In this document: piece after piece, positions 18,441 through 28,452 of the stretch
How the letters are laid out: every line of letters starts with the position of its first letter
How positions within the stretch are numbered: the stretch's first letter is position 1
Assembly: GCF_025947225.1 (NCBI RefSeq)
Contig: NZ_CP110005.1
Location: 2,232,001 to 2,296,000, forward strand
Direction of reading: 5' to 3'
Length of the DNA: 64,000 bases
Source of the DNA: Flavobacterium sp. N2270
GTDB lineage: Bacteria; Bacteroidota; Bacteroidia; Flavobacteriales; Flavobacteriaceae
Program-made: the position numbers and the translations under genes
The notes under the pieces: generated by a model
The model's input: only the letters and a program-made list of their open reading frames with translations
Database searches by the model: none
What the model was told of the DNA's origin: nothing

Positions 18441-19367
18441 ATGCCAATAAAATCTTTATTAAATAAACCAGCATTAACAAACGAAAAGTCTTTAAAGACT
18501 TTGGTCGAAAATAGAACTATTTTTTCACTAAACCATTGTGAACTAAACATTTTTGAAACGTATCAACAATCAGACTTGGTTCCATTAAAATTTAATGATT
18601 TAGTGGTGACTAGTATGTTGCGTGGAAAAAAAATAATGCATTTATTTGACGAACCTCAATTTGAATATTTACCAGGCGAAACTGTAATAGTTCCTTCTAA
18701 TGTTGAAATGAAAATAGACTTTCCAGAAGCTTCAAAAGAAAACCCTACACAGTGCATTGCATTAGCAATAGACAATAAAATAATAACAAATACACTTGAT
18801 TTTCTAAATGAAAAATATCCGAAAGAAGGAAAGAATAACCTTTGGAAATTAGATAATGAAAATTACTTTTTTTATAACAATGTTGAATTAGCAACTACTA
18901 TAAATAAGCTCATTAAAGAATGTATGGGAAGTTCTATTACTAAAGATGCCTTAGCAGACTTAACATTACAAGAATTGATCATTAGAATCATTCAAACACA
19001 AACGACAAAAAGATTTGAAAACGAACAGTATATTGATAGTAATAGTCCAATAACACCATCTATTGAATTTATTAGAAATAACATTCACGAAAGCATTAAT
19101 TTAAAAGAATTAAGTGATAAAGCATGTATGAGTACGACTTCATTTTACAGATATTTTAAAAGAGAATTAGGAATGAGTCCAATTGAATTTATCTTAAATG
19201 AAAAAATAAAACATGCTAAAAAACTATTAAGTAACCCAAACATTAATGTTTCTGAAGTTTCTTATGCAACCGGATTTGAAGATAGTAATTATTTTATTCG
19301 ATTATTCAAAAAATATGAAGGGGTTACTCCAAAACAATACCAATTAATGAATTTTACATCGCAATAA
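18441..19367 (+). CDS. AraC-family transcriptional regulator
   Basis: The 308-aa protein has an N-terminal cupin-like sensing domain and a C-terminal AraC double helix-turn-helix (about residues 205-305). Recognisable pieces are INLKELSDKACMSTTSFYRYFK, split by the second helix, and VSYATGFEDSNYFIRLFKK with GVTPKQY. It is convergent with the DUF779 and aldehyde dehydrogenase genes, which are its likely targets. This AraC/DUF779/ALDH grouping recurs in bacteria with alcohol or aldehyde oxidation genes; that link is inferred. Confidence 0.88.
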   Translation: MPIKSLLNKPALTNEKSLKTLVENRTIFSLNHCELNIFETYQQSDLVPLKFNDLVVTSMLRGKKIMHLFDEPQFEYLPGETVIVPSNVEMKIDFPEASKENPTQCIALAIDNKIITNTLDFLNEKYPKEGKNNLWKLDNENYFFYNNVELATTINKLIKECMGSSITKDALADLTLQELIIRIIQTQTTKRFENEQYIDSNSPITPSIEFIRNNIHESINLKELSDKACMSTTSFYRYFKRELGMSPIEFILNEKIKHAKKLLSNPNINVSEVSYATGFEDSNYFIRLFKKYEGVTPKQYQLMNFTSQ

Positions 19368-19369
19368 AT

Positions 19370-19750
19370 TTAATTATTTACTTGTACAGGTTCTAAATTT
19401 AATAACTCATCTTCAGTAAATAATTTATAACTTATAACAAATGTTTTTCCATATGGAGTTTCTAAAGAAAATCCTCCTGCACCTATTCCATCAGTAACAT
19501 CTAAAGTAAAATGAGAAAATTTCCAATACTCATACAAATCTTTATCTACCCAAAATTCAAAACCATTAATTGTTCCAATACAAACATCACCCATACGCAA
19601 ATAAAACCCACCTTTTTCAAAACACTGTGGTTGCGTCCCTTCACAACAACCACCTGCTTGATAAAACATTAAATCACCAAACTTTTCTGAAATTGTATTA
19701 ATTAATGAAATTGCTTTTTCAGTAGCATCTAATCTTTTAATTTTTTCCAT
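19370..19750 (-). CDS. DUF779 protein
   Basis: A 126-aa protein with the DUF779 pattern FYQAGGCCEGTQPQCF, which holds three closely spaced cysteines, then GTINGFEFWVD, and HFTLDVTDGIGAGGFSLE. Function is not established; the cysteine cluster suggests metal or redox chemistry. DUF779 genes are typically found next to aldehyde dehydrogenases, as here (74 bp downstream of the ALDH gene on the same strand), so an accessory role in aldehyde oxidation is inferred. Confidence 0.88.
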   Translation of the reverse strand: MEKIKRLDATEKAISLINTISEKFGDLMFYQAGGCCEGTQPQCFEKGGFYLRMGDVCIGTINGFEFWVDKDLYEYWKFSHFTLDVTDGIGAGGFSLETPYGKTFVISYKLFTEDELLNLEPVQVNN

Positions 19751-19823
19751 AATATTTTTAAATAAAACCGCAAATTCATCAAAAAATATTGTGAATTTGC
19801 GGCTAATTAATAAAGTTTATCTA

Positions 19824-21329
19824 CTAAAAGAACCCTAATTTATTTTTATTGTAAGAAATTAACATATTCTTAGTTTGACGATAATGATCCAACATCATTT
19901 TATGGTTTTCTCTACCAATTCCTGATTGTTTATATCCACCAAATGGAGCTCCTGCAGGATAAGAATGATATTGATTTACCCATACACGACCCGCCTGAAT
20001 TGCTCTTGGAACTTGATATAATTCATGTGCATCTCTTGTCCAAACTCCAGCACCTAAACCATACATTGTATCATTTGCAATTTCTAAAGCTTCTTCAGTC
20101 GTTTTAAAAGTTGTAACCGCTAAAACAGGACCAAAAATTTCTTCTTGAAAAATTCTCATTTTATTATGCCCTTTAAATAAAGTAGGTTGAATATAGTAAC
20201 CGCCTTCTAAATCATCACCTAAATGATTTACATCACCACCACATAATAATTCTGCACCTTCTTCTTTTCCTAATTTTATATAAGAAAGAATTTTATCTTT
20301 TTGAATTTGTGATGCTTGAGCACCCATCATTACAGTTGGATCAAGTGGATTACCTACTTTAATAGCTTTAATTCTAACTAATAATTTTTCCATGAATTTA
20401 TCATAAATTGACTCATGAATTAAAAGTCGAGAGGGACATGTACAAATTTCTCCCTGATTAAGAGCAAAAAGTGCAGCACCTTCAAGAGCTTTATCTAAAA
20501 ATTCATCATCAGCATCCATTACAGAAGGAAAAAATACATTTGGAGATTTTCCTCCTAATTCTAATGTAACTGGAATAATATTTTCAGTTGCATATTGCAT
20601 TACCATTCTTCCAGTAGCAGTTGAACCAGTAAAAGCAGCCTTAGAAACTTTAGGGTTTGTAACCAAAGTTCTTCCAAGTTCAGCTCCAAAACCATTTACA
20701 ATATTTATTACACCGGCAGGAATTAAATCGCCAATTAATTCCATTAATACTAAAATAGAAATTGGGGTACTTTCTGCAGGTTTTAAAACCACACAGTTAC
20801 CTGCAGCTAAAGCTGGAGCTAATTTCCAAACAGCCATTAAAATTGGAAAGTTCCACGGAATAATTTGAGCTACAACTCCTATTGGCTCTTGAACTACAAT
20901 TGAAACAGTATCTTTATCTAACTCCGTAATTGAACCTTCTTCTGCACGAATAACACCTGCAAAATATCTAAAATGATCTATTGCTAAAGGAATATCTGCA
21001 GCTAAAGTTTCTCTAACAGCTTTACCATTATCAAGGGTTTCCACTGCCGCAATATATTCTAAATTTGCTTCAATTCTATCTGCAATTTTATTTAAAATGA
21101 TACTTCTTTCAGTTGCCGAAGTTTCACTCCAAGTTTTAAAAGCCTCATATGCCGCATCTACTGCCATTTCAACATCCATTTTTGCAGAATGAGCGGCTTT
21201 AGACATTAGTTTTCCATCAACTGGAGAAAGAACTTCAAAATATTGCCCTGTTGAAGGTGCTTCCCATTTTCCATTGATATAATTATCATACTTATCTTTT
21301 AACTGTGGTCTTTGAATTACATTACTCAT
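19824..21329 (-). CDS. NAD+-dependent aldehyde dehydrogenase (acetaldehyde dehydrogenase type)
   Basis: The 501-aa enzyme oxidises aldehydes to acids. It has [10 protein letters not shown], the cofactor site [11 protein letters not shown], general base Glu257 in [10 protein letters not shown], and catalytic Cys296 in [12 protein letters not shown] second cysteine (Cys298) lies two positions on, as in the ExaC/AdhA-like acetaldehyde dehydrogenases. [10 protein letters not shown] and [16 protein letters not shown] complete the match. With DUF779 and the AraC regulator it forms a probable aldehyde-responsive unit. Confidence 0.93.
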   Translation of the reverse strand: MSNVIQRPQLKDKYDNYINGKWEAPSTGQYFEVLSPVDGKLMSKAAHSAKMDVEMAVDAAYEAFKTWSETSATERSIILNKIADRIEANLEYIAAVETLDNGKAVRETLAADIPLAIDHFRYFAGVIRAEEGSITELDKDTVSIVVQEPIGVVAQIIPWNFPILMAVWKLAPALAAGNCVVLKPAESTPISILVLMELIGDLIPAGVINIVNGFGAELGRTLVTNPKVSKAAFTGSTATGRMVMQYATENIIPVTLELGGKSPNVFFPSVMDADDEFLDKALEGAALFALNQGEICTCPSRLLIHESIYDKFMEKLLVRIKAIKVGNPLDPTVMMGAQASQIQKDKILSYIKLGKEEGAELLCGGDVNHLGDDLEGGYYIQPTLFKGHNKMRIFQEEIFGPVLAVTTFKTTEEALEIANDTMYGLGAGVWTRDAHELYQVPRAIQAGRVWVNQYHSYPAGAPFGGYKQSGIGRENHKMMLDHYRQTKNMLISYNKNKLGFF

Positions 21330-21547
21330 AATTTTGATATTTATTTGATTTCTTCAAATTTAAAATCAAAATACAAGTATAAATAGCACTTTTAGTTCAT
21401 TTAATAGCACAAAATTGATAATTAATAAGTAAAAGCCTTTTAAAAATGAATTTATAATAAAAATATAGCTTAATAATTACTAAATAATCAAATTAAAAGA
21501 AATGAAGTTTTCGATAAAATATATTTTAATCTAAAATTTACAATACC

Positions 21548-21555
21548 TATCTTTG
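21548..21555 (+). promoter_or_regulatory. -7 promoter element for pheT
   Basis: TATCTTTG matches the Bacteroidota -7 consensus TAnnTTTG and lies 22 bp before the pheT start. No clear TTTG is found at the -33 distance. Confidence 0.6.
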
Positions 21556-21577
21556 CATCCTTAAAATTCGAATAAAA

Positions 21578-24007
21578 ATGCGTATTTCATATAATTGGCT
21601 TAAACAGTTTATCAAAACAGATTGGAAATCAGAAGAAACGGAAATATTATTAACCGACTTAGGATTAGAAGTAGAAGGAATTGATAAATATGAAAGTTTA
21701 AAAGGCGGTCTTGAAGGAGTTGTTGTAGGTCATGTTTTAACCTGTATACAGCACCCAAATGCTGATAAACTTAAAATTACAACTGTTGATTTAGGCGATG
21801 GTAATGAGCCTGTTCAAATTGTTTGTGGTGCTCCAAATGTAGCTGCTGGCCAAAAAGTACCTGTTGCAACTATAGGAACAAAATTATATGACAAAGAAGG
21901 AAATTCTTTTGAAATTAAAAAAGGAAAGATTAGAGGTGAAGAATCTCTCGGAATGATTTGTGCCGAAGATGAACTTGGTATTGGACAAGGTCACGATGGA
22001 ATTATGATTCTTGATGAAGCCTTAAAACCAGGAACTTTAGCTAAAGATGTTTTTAAAATTGAAACCGATGAAGTTTTTGAAATTGGATTAACTCCAAATA
22101 GAGCCGATGCAATGAGTCATTACGGTGTTGCTCGTGATTTAAAAGCAGGAATGGTTTTAAAAGGAAAAAACATCGAATTAATCACTCCTTCTGTAAGTAG
22201 TTTTAAAGTTGACAAAAGAACTGTTAAGATTGATATTAAAGTTGAAAATGATAAAATTACACCTAGATATTGTGGTGTTACCATTTCCGATGTTAAAGTA
22301 AAACCATCTCCAAGTTGGTTACAAAATAGATTAAAAGCAATTGGATTAACTCCAAAAAATAATATTGTTGATGTTACCAATTATGTTTTACACGAATTAG
22401 GTCAGCCGTTACATGCTTTTGATGCAAGTAAAATTAAAGGTAACAAAGTAATTGTAAAAACACTTCCTGCTGGAACAAAATTTACTACTCTTGATGATGT
22501 GGAAAGAACACTACATGAGGAAGACTTAATGATTTGTCATGCAGATGGACCAATTTGTATTGCAGGTGTATTTGGGGGAAAAGATTCAGGTGTAACTGAA
22601 AATACACAATCTATCTTTTTAGAAAGTGCTTATTTCAATCCGGTTTCTATTCGAAAAACAGCAAAAAGACATACATTAAGCACAGATGCTTCTTTCCGTT
22701 TTGAAAGAGGAGTTGACCCAAGTATTACTGAATATGCTTTAAAAAGAGCAGCCTTATTAATTCAAGAAGTGGCTGGAGGAGAAATCACTTCAGACATTGT
22801 TGACTTTTATCCTAAGAAAATTGAAGATTTTCAAGTTTTCTTAAACTTCGATAAAACTGCTAAAATTATTGGTGAAGAAATTCCAAAAGATACCATCAAA
22901 AAAATATTAGTTTCATTAGATATTAAAATTAATACTATTTCTGATGCAGGAATTGGATTATCAATTCCTCCATATAGAGTAGATGTTCAAAGAGAAATTG
23001 ATGTTATTGAAGAAATACTTCGTGTTTATGGTTACAACAACATTAAGTTTTCTCAAAAATTAAATGCTACTATTTCTAATTCATCAAGAACTGAAGAGTT
23101 TAAAGTTCAAAATGTAATTGCAAACCAACTTTGCTCTTTAGGTTTCAATGAAATGATGGCTAATTCATTGACTTCTCCAGAATATACAAAACTTTCTGAG
23201 TTGATAAAATGTGAATTTAACGTGATGATGCTTAATCCTTTAAGTAGCGATTTATCTGCAATGAGACAATCAATGTTATTTTCAGGACTAGAAGCTATTT
23301 CTTATAATATTAACAGAAGAAACAGTGATTTGAAATTCTTTGAATTTGGAAAAACATATCATAAACTTCCATCTGGTTATGAAGAAAACAAGCACTTAAC
23401 AATGTTTGTTACTGGAAATACTACTAAAGAAACTTGGAATCAAGCTACAGCAAAATCTGACTTCTTCTTATTCAAAGGTTATGTAAATACAGTTCTTTCT
23501 AGGCTTGGTTTAGATGCTAAAATAACTACTTTACCATTAGAAATGGACTTACTTTCAGAAGGAGTATCATTAGTAATTGGAAAAGAAACAATTGTAGAAT
23601 TTGGAACAGTTAAGAAAAACATCTTAAAACATTTTGATATTAAACAAGAAGTTTTTTATGCTGATTTTGACTGGAATAGAATTCAAAAATATGTTTCAAA
23701 TAAAATTAAATTTACAGATATTCCAAAATATCCAGAAGTACGACGAGATTTGGCATTATTGGTTGGTAATGATATTACTTTTGAAGCTATATATAAAGTA
23801 GCTAAACAAACTGAAAAGAAATATTTAAAAGACGTAAATTTATTTGATGTTTATGAAGGTAAAAACTTACCTGAAGGTAAAAAATCTTATGCTGTAAGCT
23901 TTACTATTCAAGACGAAAGTAAAACCTTAACAGATAAAGAAATAGAAAAAACAATGCTAAAATTACAAACTAATTTAGAGAAAGAATTAGGAGCAGCACT
24001 TCGTTAG
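21578..24007 (+). CDS. pheT: Phenylalanine-tRNA ligase beta subunit
   Basis: The 809-aa subunit pairs with PheS to charge tRNA-Phe. The order of domains is complete. It has MRISYNWLKQFI, then the EMAP/tRNA-binding domain (residues about 40-150, GHVLTCIQHPNADKLKITTV), then B3/4 (about 215-370). B5 follows with YRVDVQREIDVIEEILRVYG, then the core, and last the C-terminal anticodon-binding FDX-ACB domain with KYPEVRRDLALLV. PheS is not adjacent. Confidence 0.98.
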   Translation: MRISYNWLKQFIKTDWKSEETEILLTDLGLEVEGIDKYESLKGGLEGVVVGHVLTCIQHPNADKLKITTVDLGDGNEPVQIVCGAPNVAAGQKVPVATIGTKLYDKEGNSFEIKKGKIRGEESLGMICAEDELGIGQGHDGIMILDEALKPGTLAKDVFKIETDEVFEIGLTPNRADAMSHYGVARDLKAGMVLKGKNIELITPSVSSFKVDKRTVKIDIKVENDKITPRYCGVTISDVKVKPSPSWLQNRLKAIGLTPKNNIVDVTNYVLHELGQPLHAFDASKIKGNKVIVKTLPAGTKFTTLDDVERTLHEEDLMICHADGPICIAGVFGGKDSGVTENTQSIFLESAYFNPVSIRKTAKRHTLSTDASFRFERGVDPSITEYALKRAALLIQEVAGGEITSDIVDFYPKKIEDFQVFLNFDKTAKIIGEEIPKDTIKKILVSLDIKINTISDAGIGLSIPPYRVDVQREIDVIEEILRVYGYNNIKFSQKLNATISNSSRTEEFKVQNVIANQLCSLGFNEMMANSLTSPEYTKLSELIKCEFNVMMLNPLSSDLSAMRQSMLFSGLEAISYNINRRNSDLKFFEFGKTYHKLPSGYEENKHLTMFVTGNTTKETWNQATAKSDFFLFKGYVNTVLSRLGLDAKITTLPLEMDLLSEGVSLVIGKETIVEFGTVKKNILKHFDIKQEVFYADFDWNRIQKYVSNKIKFTDIPKYPEVRRDLALLVGNDITFEAIYKVAKQTEKKYLKDVNLFDVYEGKNLPEGKKSYAVSFTIQDESKTLTDKEIEKTMLKLQTNLEKELGAALR

Positions 24008-24023
24008 TGTTCAGTCGCAGTAT

Positions 24024-24058
24024 AAAAAAACTCCAAAATGAAATTTTGGAGTTTTTTT
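24024..24058 (+). terminator. Intrinsic terminator of pheT
   Basis: CTCCAAAAT (24031-24039) pairs perfectly with ATTTTGGAG (24043-24051) across a GAA loop and is followed by seven T. It ends the pheT transcript. Confidence 0.9.
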
Positions 24059-24066
24059 ATTTAGAT

Positions 24067-24136
24067 TTCATTTCGACGCAAGGAGAAATCACATCATGGA
24101 TGTAGCTAATGTGATTTCTCCTTCGTCGAAATGACA
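24067..24136. repeat. REP-like dispersed hairpin, copy 2
   Basis: The arms TTCATTTCGACG...GGAGAAATCACAT and ATGTGATTTCTCC...CGTCGAAATGACA pair almost perfectly over about 28 bp. It is the same element as 11323-11411 and is located between convergent pheT and the T9SS cargo gene, next to the pheT terminator. Confidence 0.85.
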
Positions 24137-24148
24137 AATTCACTTTAA

Positions 24149-26932
24149 CTACTCTTTCACAAACTTATTATTTGAAGTTCCATTACTTGTATTTACTTTA
24201 ACAAAATAAGTTCCTGTTTTTAGGTTTGAAACATCAATTGCATTAGAACTATTTGGAACTGCTAAAACAACTTGACCTAAAAGGTTATAAATCTCAATTG
24301 ATTGAATTTCTAAACTATTTTTAGATTGAATATTCAAAACATCTTTTGCAGGGTTTGGGTATAGAATAAACTCTGAACCAAATTCGAAATTTTGAGTACT
24401 TAAAGCTGCTATTGTATTAACAGGCAGTCTATGATTGCTTTCAACTCCATTAATAGTTTGTGTAACATAATAAGTCATACCGTTAACAAGTAAAGTATTG
24501 TTAGGCAAAATACTATTCATTTCATTTGAGTTTCTTTCCATAGAATTGAATGCACATTCGCTTTGAGTACTGTACCATTGTAAATTTTGACCATTTATAA
24601 TTAAATCTGCTAATGTTTGACCCTGCGTAAATAACTGATTTAATTCGCCAGTTGGTGTAGGTGTTAAAGTTAGTCCAGGCACACTTAATCTAATAATATT
24701 ATTTCTATTTGTTTCATAAATTTTAAAAAAACTACCAACAAGAATAATATTTTCACAATTCTGTGACATTATTGAGGTTGTTTCATAAATATTATTTGGT
24801 ATCGAAACTGAAGATGTTTGAATTCCATTTGAATCATTTATTTTATATAATAATGTATTTGTATATTGACCAACATCAGTTGTACTCGTAACTGTTCTTT
24901 CATTAGATAAAATAATATATTTAGAACTATTACTTGTTTCTATTTGATTAAAACTTGAATCAAAAGTCCAATCGTTATTATATCTAAAAAGTAAATAAGG
25001 TAACGAATTTGAACTAGAATAAATTTTACCATTAATATTTTTAGTTTTGAAAATTGGAATATTTAATGTTAAATTATTCATAGGAAGGGTTGTTCCTGTT
25101 GCATCTAATGTTACCAAGTACTTGCCATTAATACTATTATTAAAGCTAAGTAAGGTTTTATTATCATCCAACAATTCAATATTCATAGGTTGATAATTAA
25201 AAATTGGAGATGTAAAAGAAACATCTAAAGATCCATCAGAGTTATATCTATTAACTTTATATTGATTCCCGCTACCACTATTAAAAATTACGCTTGCAAT
25301 AATTTTATTTTCATCATTTACTTTAAACCTTAAAACGTTATCATAAAAATTAAAGCCTAAATCAAGCCCTCCATCGGAATTAAATTTAATAATCCTTCTA
25401 ACAGCCTGATTAGGAATTTGAAAATTTCCTGAGATATAAATATTTCCATCATAATTCTTTCTAGTTTGAATATTAAATTGATCATTTAAATTGATAGAAT
25501 TATAATCAATTGGAGAAAAATCAAAATTAAAAGTAGTATCAAGCTCTCCATTTTCAAATAGTCTGATCATTTTTTTTACTGGAATATCATTATACGTTGT
25601 AAAACCACCATTCAATAATATTTTATTATCTGGCAACATTAACCCGTATATTTTTGAGGCTACCCCACCTGTTTCTAAAGAACCAGTGATATTACTATAA
25701 AAAATATTATTTGGCCCATAGCTTGGGTTAAATGTAACGTCCAAACTACCATCAATAGCATTTAATCTATGATATCCAATTCTTGTAACTCCAGATACAT
25801 TCTTGTAATTACCTACAACCAACAGTTTATTATTTTGTAAGAACATCTTTCCTTCTTCCGTTAAGAAAATATTTCCATCATTAAATGTTGAGTCAATAAT
25901 CCCTGAAGTATTAATTTTTTTTATAGAACCAGATACTTTAAAATATATGCTACCATCAGGGCTCAAAAGTAATCTTTCTGGATAAATTCCGCTAGGATTA
26001 GAAAAAAACAAATTAAATGACGGATCAACAGTTCCGTTTGAATTAAATCTAACAATATACCTTCTGTAAACACTTCCAGAAGAATACAAGCTAGTTCCAG
26101 ATGTTACTATTTTTCCGTCAGGCAAAACAATTATGTCATTTAATGGACCATTAATATCTAACCCTGTTGATAAACCAAATGAATTATAAACTGTATTAAC
26201 ATTAAAAGATGTATCTAAAGTTCCATCAGGAAACAATCTAGCAATCATTCCTTTTGAAACACCATTATAATAAGAAAAGCTTCCACCTATAATATATTTT
26301 CCATCTGGTTGTAAAGCAAAAGCAGTTGTACCTCCTGCAAAACCAGATCCAATAACAAATGTAGTATCAACTGATCCATTGCTGTTTAATCTAACAATAT
26401 TATTGTATGGTAATCCATTAACTTGATTGAAACCCCCTAAAATTAAAATTTTACCATCATTAAGGAACTGTATTTTAGATATACTTCCTGCCCCCCCATT
26501 CCTTGATAAAATTGGAACATTAAATGTAGCGTCCATTATACCATTATTATTATAACTTTTTAATTCTGTGCTATTACCACTGACATTATTATTTACAGTA
26601 ATAAAATTTCCTTGATTAGGATTTGCAAAAAAACTCTTTACCAAATAATCAAGATTTACTTTTGTAAACGAATTATCTACACTTCCATCATTATTTAAAC
26701 GATATATACAACGCTCTAAAGCAGATGGGCCATCTAAAAAAAAGGGACTACGAGTACCAATCCCTTCTGATGTAAGTATTTTTCCATTATTTAATATAGT
26801 TCCATACAATCCAATAAATTGATTATATATTCCATTATCAGTTGGATTAAACGTATTATCAATTGTATATGTTTGCCCATAATTCACATTAAATGAGGCA
26901 ATAATAATTAGAATAAAATATAATTTTTTCAT
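24149..26932 (-). CDS. T9SS-secreted protein with delta-60 (beta-propeller) repeats
   Basis: The 927-aa protein has a signal peptide cut after NVNYG. It then carries about a dozen delta-60-type repeats built on LNSNGSVDTTF, QPDGKYIIGGSF and LPDGKIVTSG, which fold into propeller blades. The last 80 residues are a type A T9SS sorting domain (YPNPAKDVLNI, IYNLLGQVV, LKTGTYFVKV), so the protein crosses the outer membrane by type IX secretion and is attached or released at the surface. The ligand or substrate is unknown. Confidence 0.93.
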   Translation of the reverse strand: MKKLYFILIIIASFNVNYGQTYTIDNTFNPTDNGIYNQFIGLYGTILNNGKILTSEGIGTRSPFFLDGPSALERCIYRLNNDGSVDNSFTKVNLDYLVKSFFANPNQGNFITVNNNVSGNSTELKSYNNNGIMDATFNVPILSRNGGAGSISKIQFLNDGKILILGGFNQVNGLPYNNIVRLNSNGSVDTTFVIGSGFAGGTTAFALQPDGKYIIGGSFSYYNGVSKGMIARLFPDGTLDTSFNVNTVYNSFGLSTGLDINGPLNDIIVLPDGKIVTSGTSLYSSGSVYRRYIVRFNSNGTVDPSFNLFFSNPSGIYPERLLLSPDGSIYFKVSGSIKKINTSGIIDSTFNDGNIFLTEEGKMFLQNNKLLVVGNYKNVSGVTRIGYHRLNAIDGSLDVTFNPSYGPNNIFYSNITGSLETGGVASKIYGLMLPDNKILLNGGFTTYNDIPVKKMIRLFENGELDTTFNFDFSPIDYNSINLNDQFNIQTRKNYDGNIYISGNFQIPNQAVRRIIKFNSDGGLDLGFNFYDNVLRFKVNDENKIIASVIFNSGSGNQYKVNRYNSDGSLDVSFTSPIFNYQPMNIELLDDNKTLLSFNNSINGKYLVTLDATGTTLPMNNLTLNIPIFKTKNINGKIYSSSNSLPYLLFRYNNDWTFDSSFNQIETSNSSKYIILSNERTVTSTTDVGQYTNTLLYKINDSNGIQTSSVSIPNNIYETTSIMSQNCENIILVGSFFKIYETNRNNIIRLSVPGLTLTPTPTGELNQLFTQGQTLADLIINGQNLQWYSTQSECAFNSMERNSNEMNSILPNNTLLVNGMTYYVTQTINGVESNHRLPVNTIAALSTQNFEFGSEFILYPNPAKDVLNIQSKNSLEIQSIEIYNLLGQVVLAVPNSSNAIDVSNLKTGTYFVKVNTSNGTSNNKFVKE

Positions 26933-27011
26933 TTGTAAGAAGATTTTTGTAAAGAAAAAAAAAAAAAAATGATTACAAAGAAATTATTTACAAATATTTT
27001 CTTAATTAATT

Positions 27012-27044
27012 AAACCTGACTGGTTTCAGAAACCAGTCAGGTTT
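27012..27044. other. Perfect 15-bp hairpin between divergent genes
   Basis: AAACCTGACTGGTTT (27012-27026) pairs perfectly with AAACCAGTCAGGTTT (27030-27044) around a CAG loop, followed by TT-A-TT. It looks like an intrinsic terminator but lies upstream of two divergent genes (starts at 26932 and 27082), where no transcript should end. It may insulate the two promoters, attenuate the 27082 gene, or be left over from a deleted gene. Confidence 0.7.
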
Positions 27045-27081
27045 TTATTAAATTAAAATTAAAATTCACTATTTTAGCCAC

Positions 27082-27840
27082 ATGATTAAAGTAGTCATTA
27101 TTGGTAGCGGAAATGTAGCACAACACTTAATTAAAGTGATGCAAATTGCTGCAAATGTGAATTTGGTTCAGGTTTTTGCTCGTAATAAAGAAAGTGTGCT
27201 TCATTTAATTACTGAAGACAAAATAACGTCTGATTACAATGCAATTAAAGAAGCAGATGTTTACATTATTTCGGTTTCTGATAATGCCATTGCAGAAGTA
27301 GCCGAAAATTTACCTTTTCAAAATCGTTTAGTGGTACATACATCTGGAACTTCTGAGCTTTCTGTTTTAGATGCTAAAAATAGAAAAGGTGTTTTTTATC
27401 CGCTTCAAACGTTTAGTAAATCTAAAGAAATTGACTTCACTTCTATTCCCATTTGTTTAGAAGCGGAAAATGGGGAAGATTTTAAAACATTACAAAGTTT
27501 ATCTCAAAATATTTCAGAGAAAGTATTTGCTATTTCTTCAGAACAGCGTAAAAGCCTTCATGTTGCAGCCGTTTTTGTCTGTAATTTTGTGAATCACATG
27601 TACACTATTGGAAACCAAATTTGTGAAGAACATAATGTTCCATTTGAAGTGTTACAACCTTTAATTATGGAAACAGCACAAAAAATAAGTACTTTAAAAC
27701 CAGAAGACGCACAAACGGGTCCTGCTTTACGAAACGATACCAAAACAATTAACAAGCATCTTGAATTTTTACAAAATTTAGATTACCAAGAGCTTTATAA
27801 ACTATTAACACAATCGATACAAAATGTCAAAAAGCTATAA
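27082..27840 (+). CDS. Rossmann-fold/DUF2520 NAD(P)-binding protein
   Basis: The 252-aa protein has an N-terminal dinucleotide fold with the VIIGSGNVAQHL glycine motif. A helical DUF2520 domain follows (about residues 125-245, with KSLHVAAVFVCNFVNHMY and ALRNDTKTINKHL). The layout resembles P5C- or ketopantoate-type reductases, but no substrate is known for the family. Its 3' end overlaps the kdsC-like gene by 17 bp, so the two are translationally coupled. Confidence 0.88.
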   Translation: MIKVVIIGSGNVAQHLIKVMQIAANVNLVQVFARNKESVLHLITEDKITSDYNAIKEADVYIISVSDNAIAEVAENLPFQNRLVVHTSGTSELSVLDAKNRKGVFYPLQTFSKSKEIDFTSIPICLEAENGEDFKTLQSLSQNISEKVFAISSEQRKSLHVAAVFVCNFVNHMYTIGNQICEEHNVPFEVLQPLIMETAQKISTLKPEDAQTGPALRNDTKTINKHLEFLQNLDYQELYKLLTQSIQNVKKL

Positions 27841-28351
27841 AGAATTAATGAACAACATTACTACATTTATTTTAGATGTAGACGGAGTTTTAACCGATGG
27901 AACCATACACGTAACTGGAACGGGAGAAATGCTTCGGCATATGAATATTCGTGATGGTTATGCAATGAAAGCCGCTGTAGAAAATGGTTATACCGTTTGT
28001 ATTATTTCTGGCGGAAGCAACGAAGGTGTTCGTGTTCGTCTTAGAAATTTAGGAATTACCGATATTCATCTTGGTGTTCCAAATAAAGTAGAAACATTTC
28101 AAGAATTTATAGATGTTTACAATATTAAACCAGAACAAGTGTTATACATGGGTGATGATATTCCCGATTTTCATGTAATGAAATTAGTAGGTTTACCCAC
28201 TTGCCCGCAAAACGCAGCTCCAGAAATTAAAGAAATTAGTACTTATATTTCGCATATCGATGGCGGAAAAGGTTGTGTAAGAGATGTTATAGAACAAGTA
28301 ATGAAAGTACAAGGAAAATGGATGTCGCATTTTGATGCAAAGTATGATTAA
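27824..28351 (+). CDS. kdsC: 3-deoxy-D-manno-octulosonate 8-phosphate phosphatase (HAD family)
   Basis: A 175-aa HAD phosphatase of the compact C0 type: FILDVDGVLTDG supplies the Asp nucleophile and general acid, IISGGSNEGVRVR motif II, and YMGDDIPDFHVMK motifs III/IV. KdsC releases phosphate from KDO-8-P in the lipopolysaccharide inner-core pathway and works as a tetramer. Length and motifs fit KdsC. The gene overlaps the DUF2520 gene and leads into the UbiA/maf/mscS group. Confidence 0.9.
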   Translation: MSKSYKELMNNITTFILDVDGVLTDGTIHVTGTGEMLRHMNIRDGYAMKAAVENGYTVCIISGGSNEGVRVRLRNLGITDIHLGVPNKVETFQEFIDVYNIKPEQVLYMGDDIPDFHVMKLVGLPTCPQNAAPEIKEISTYISHIDGGKGCVRDVIEQVMKVQGKWMSHFDAKYD

Positions 28352-28452
28352 AGAATAATTAGGAATTCTAAATTAGGAATTATGTGACTAACGTATTTCC
28401 AAATTAAACAAATAAACAAATCCACAATTAAACAGATTAACAATCTCAACTA

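Noticed and set aside
26956..26970. Long A-run upstream of the T9SS gene as a regulatory site
   Set aside because: A homopolymer in an AT-rich gap with no partner signal; no specific function can be supported.
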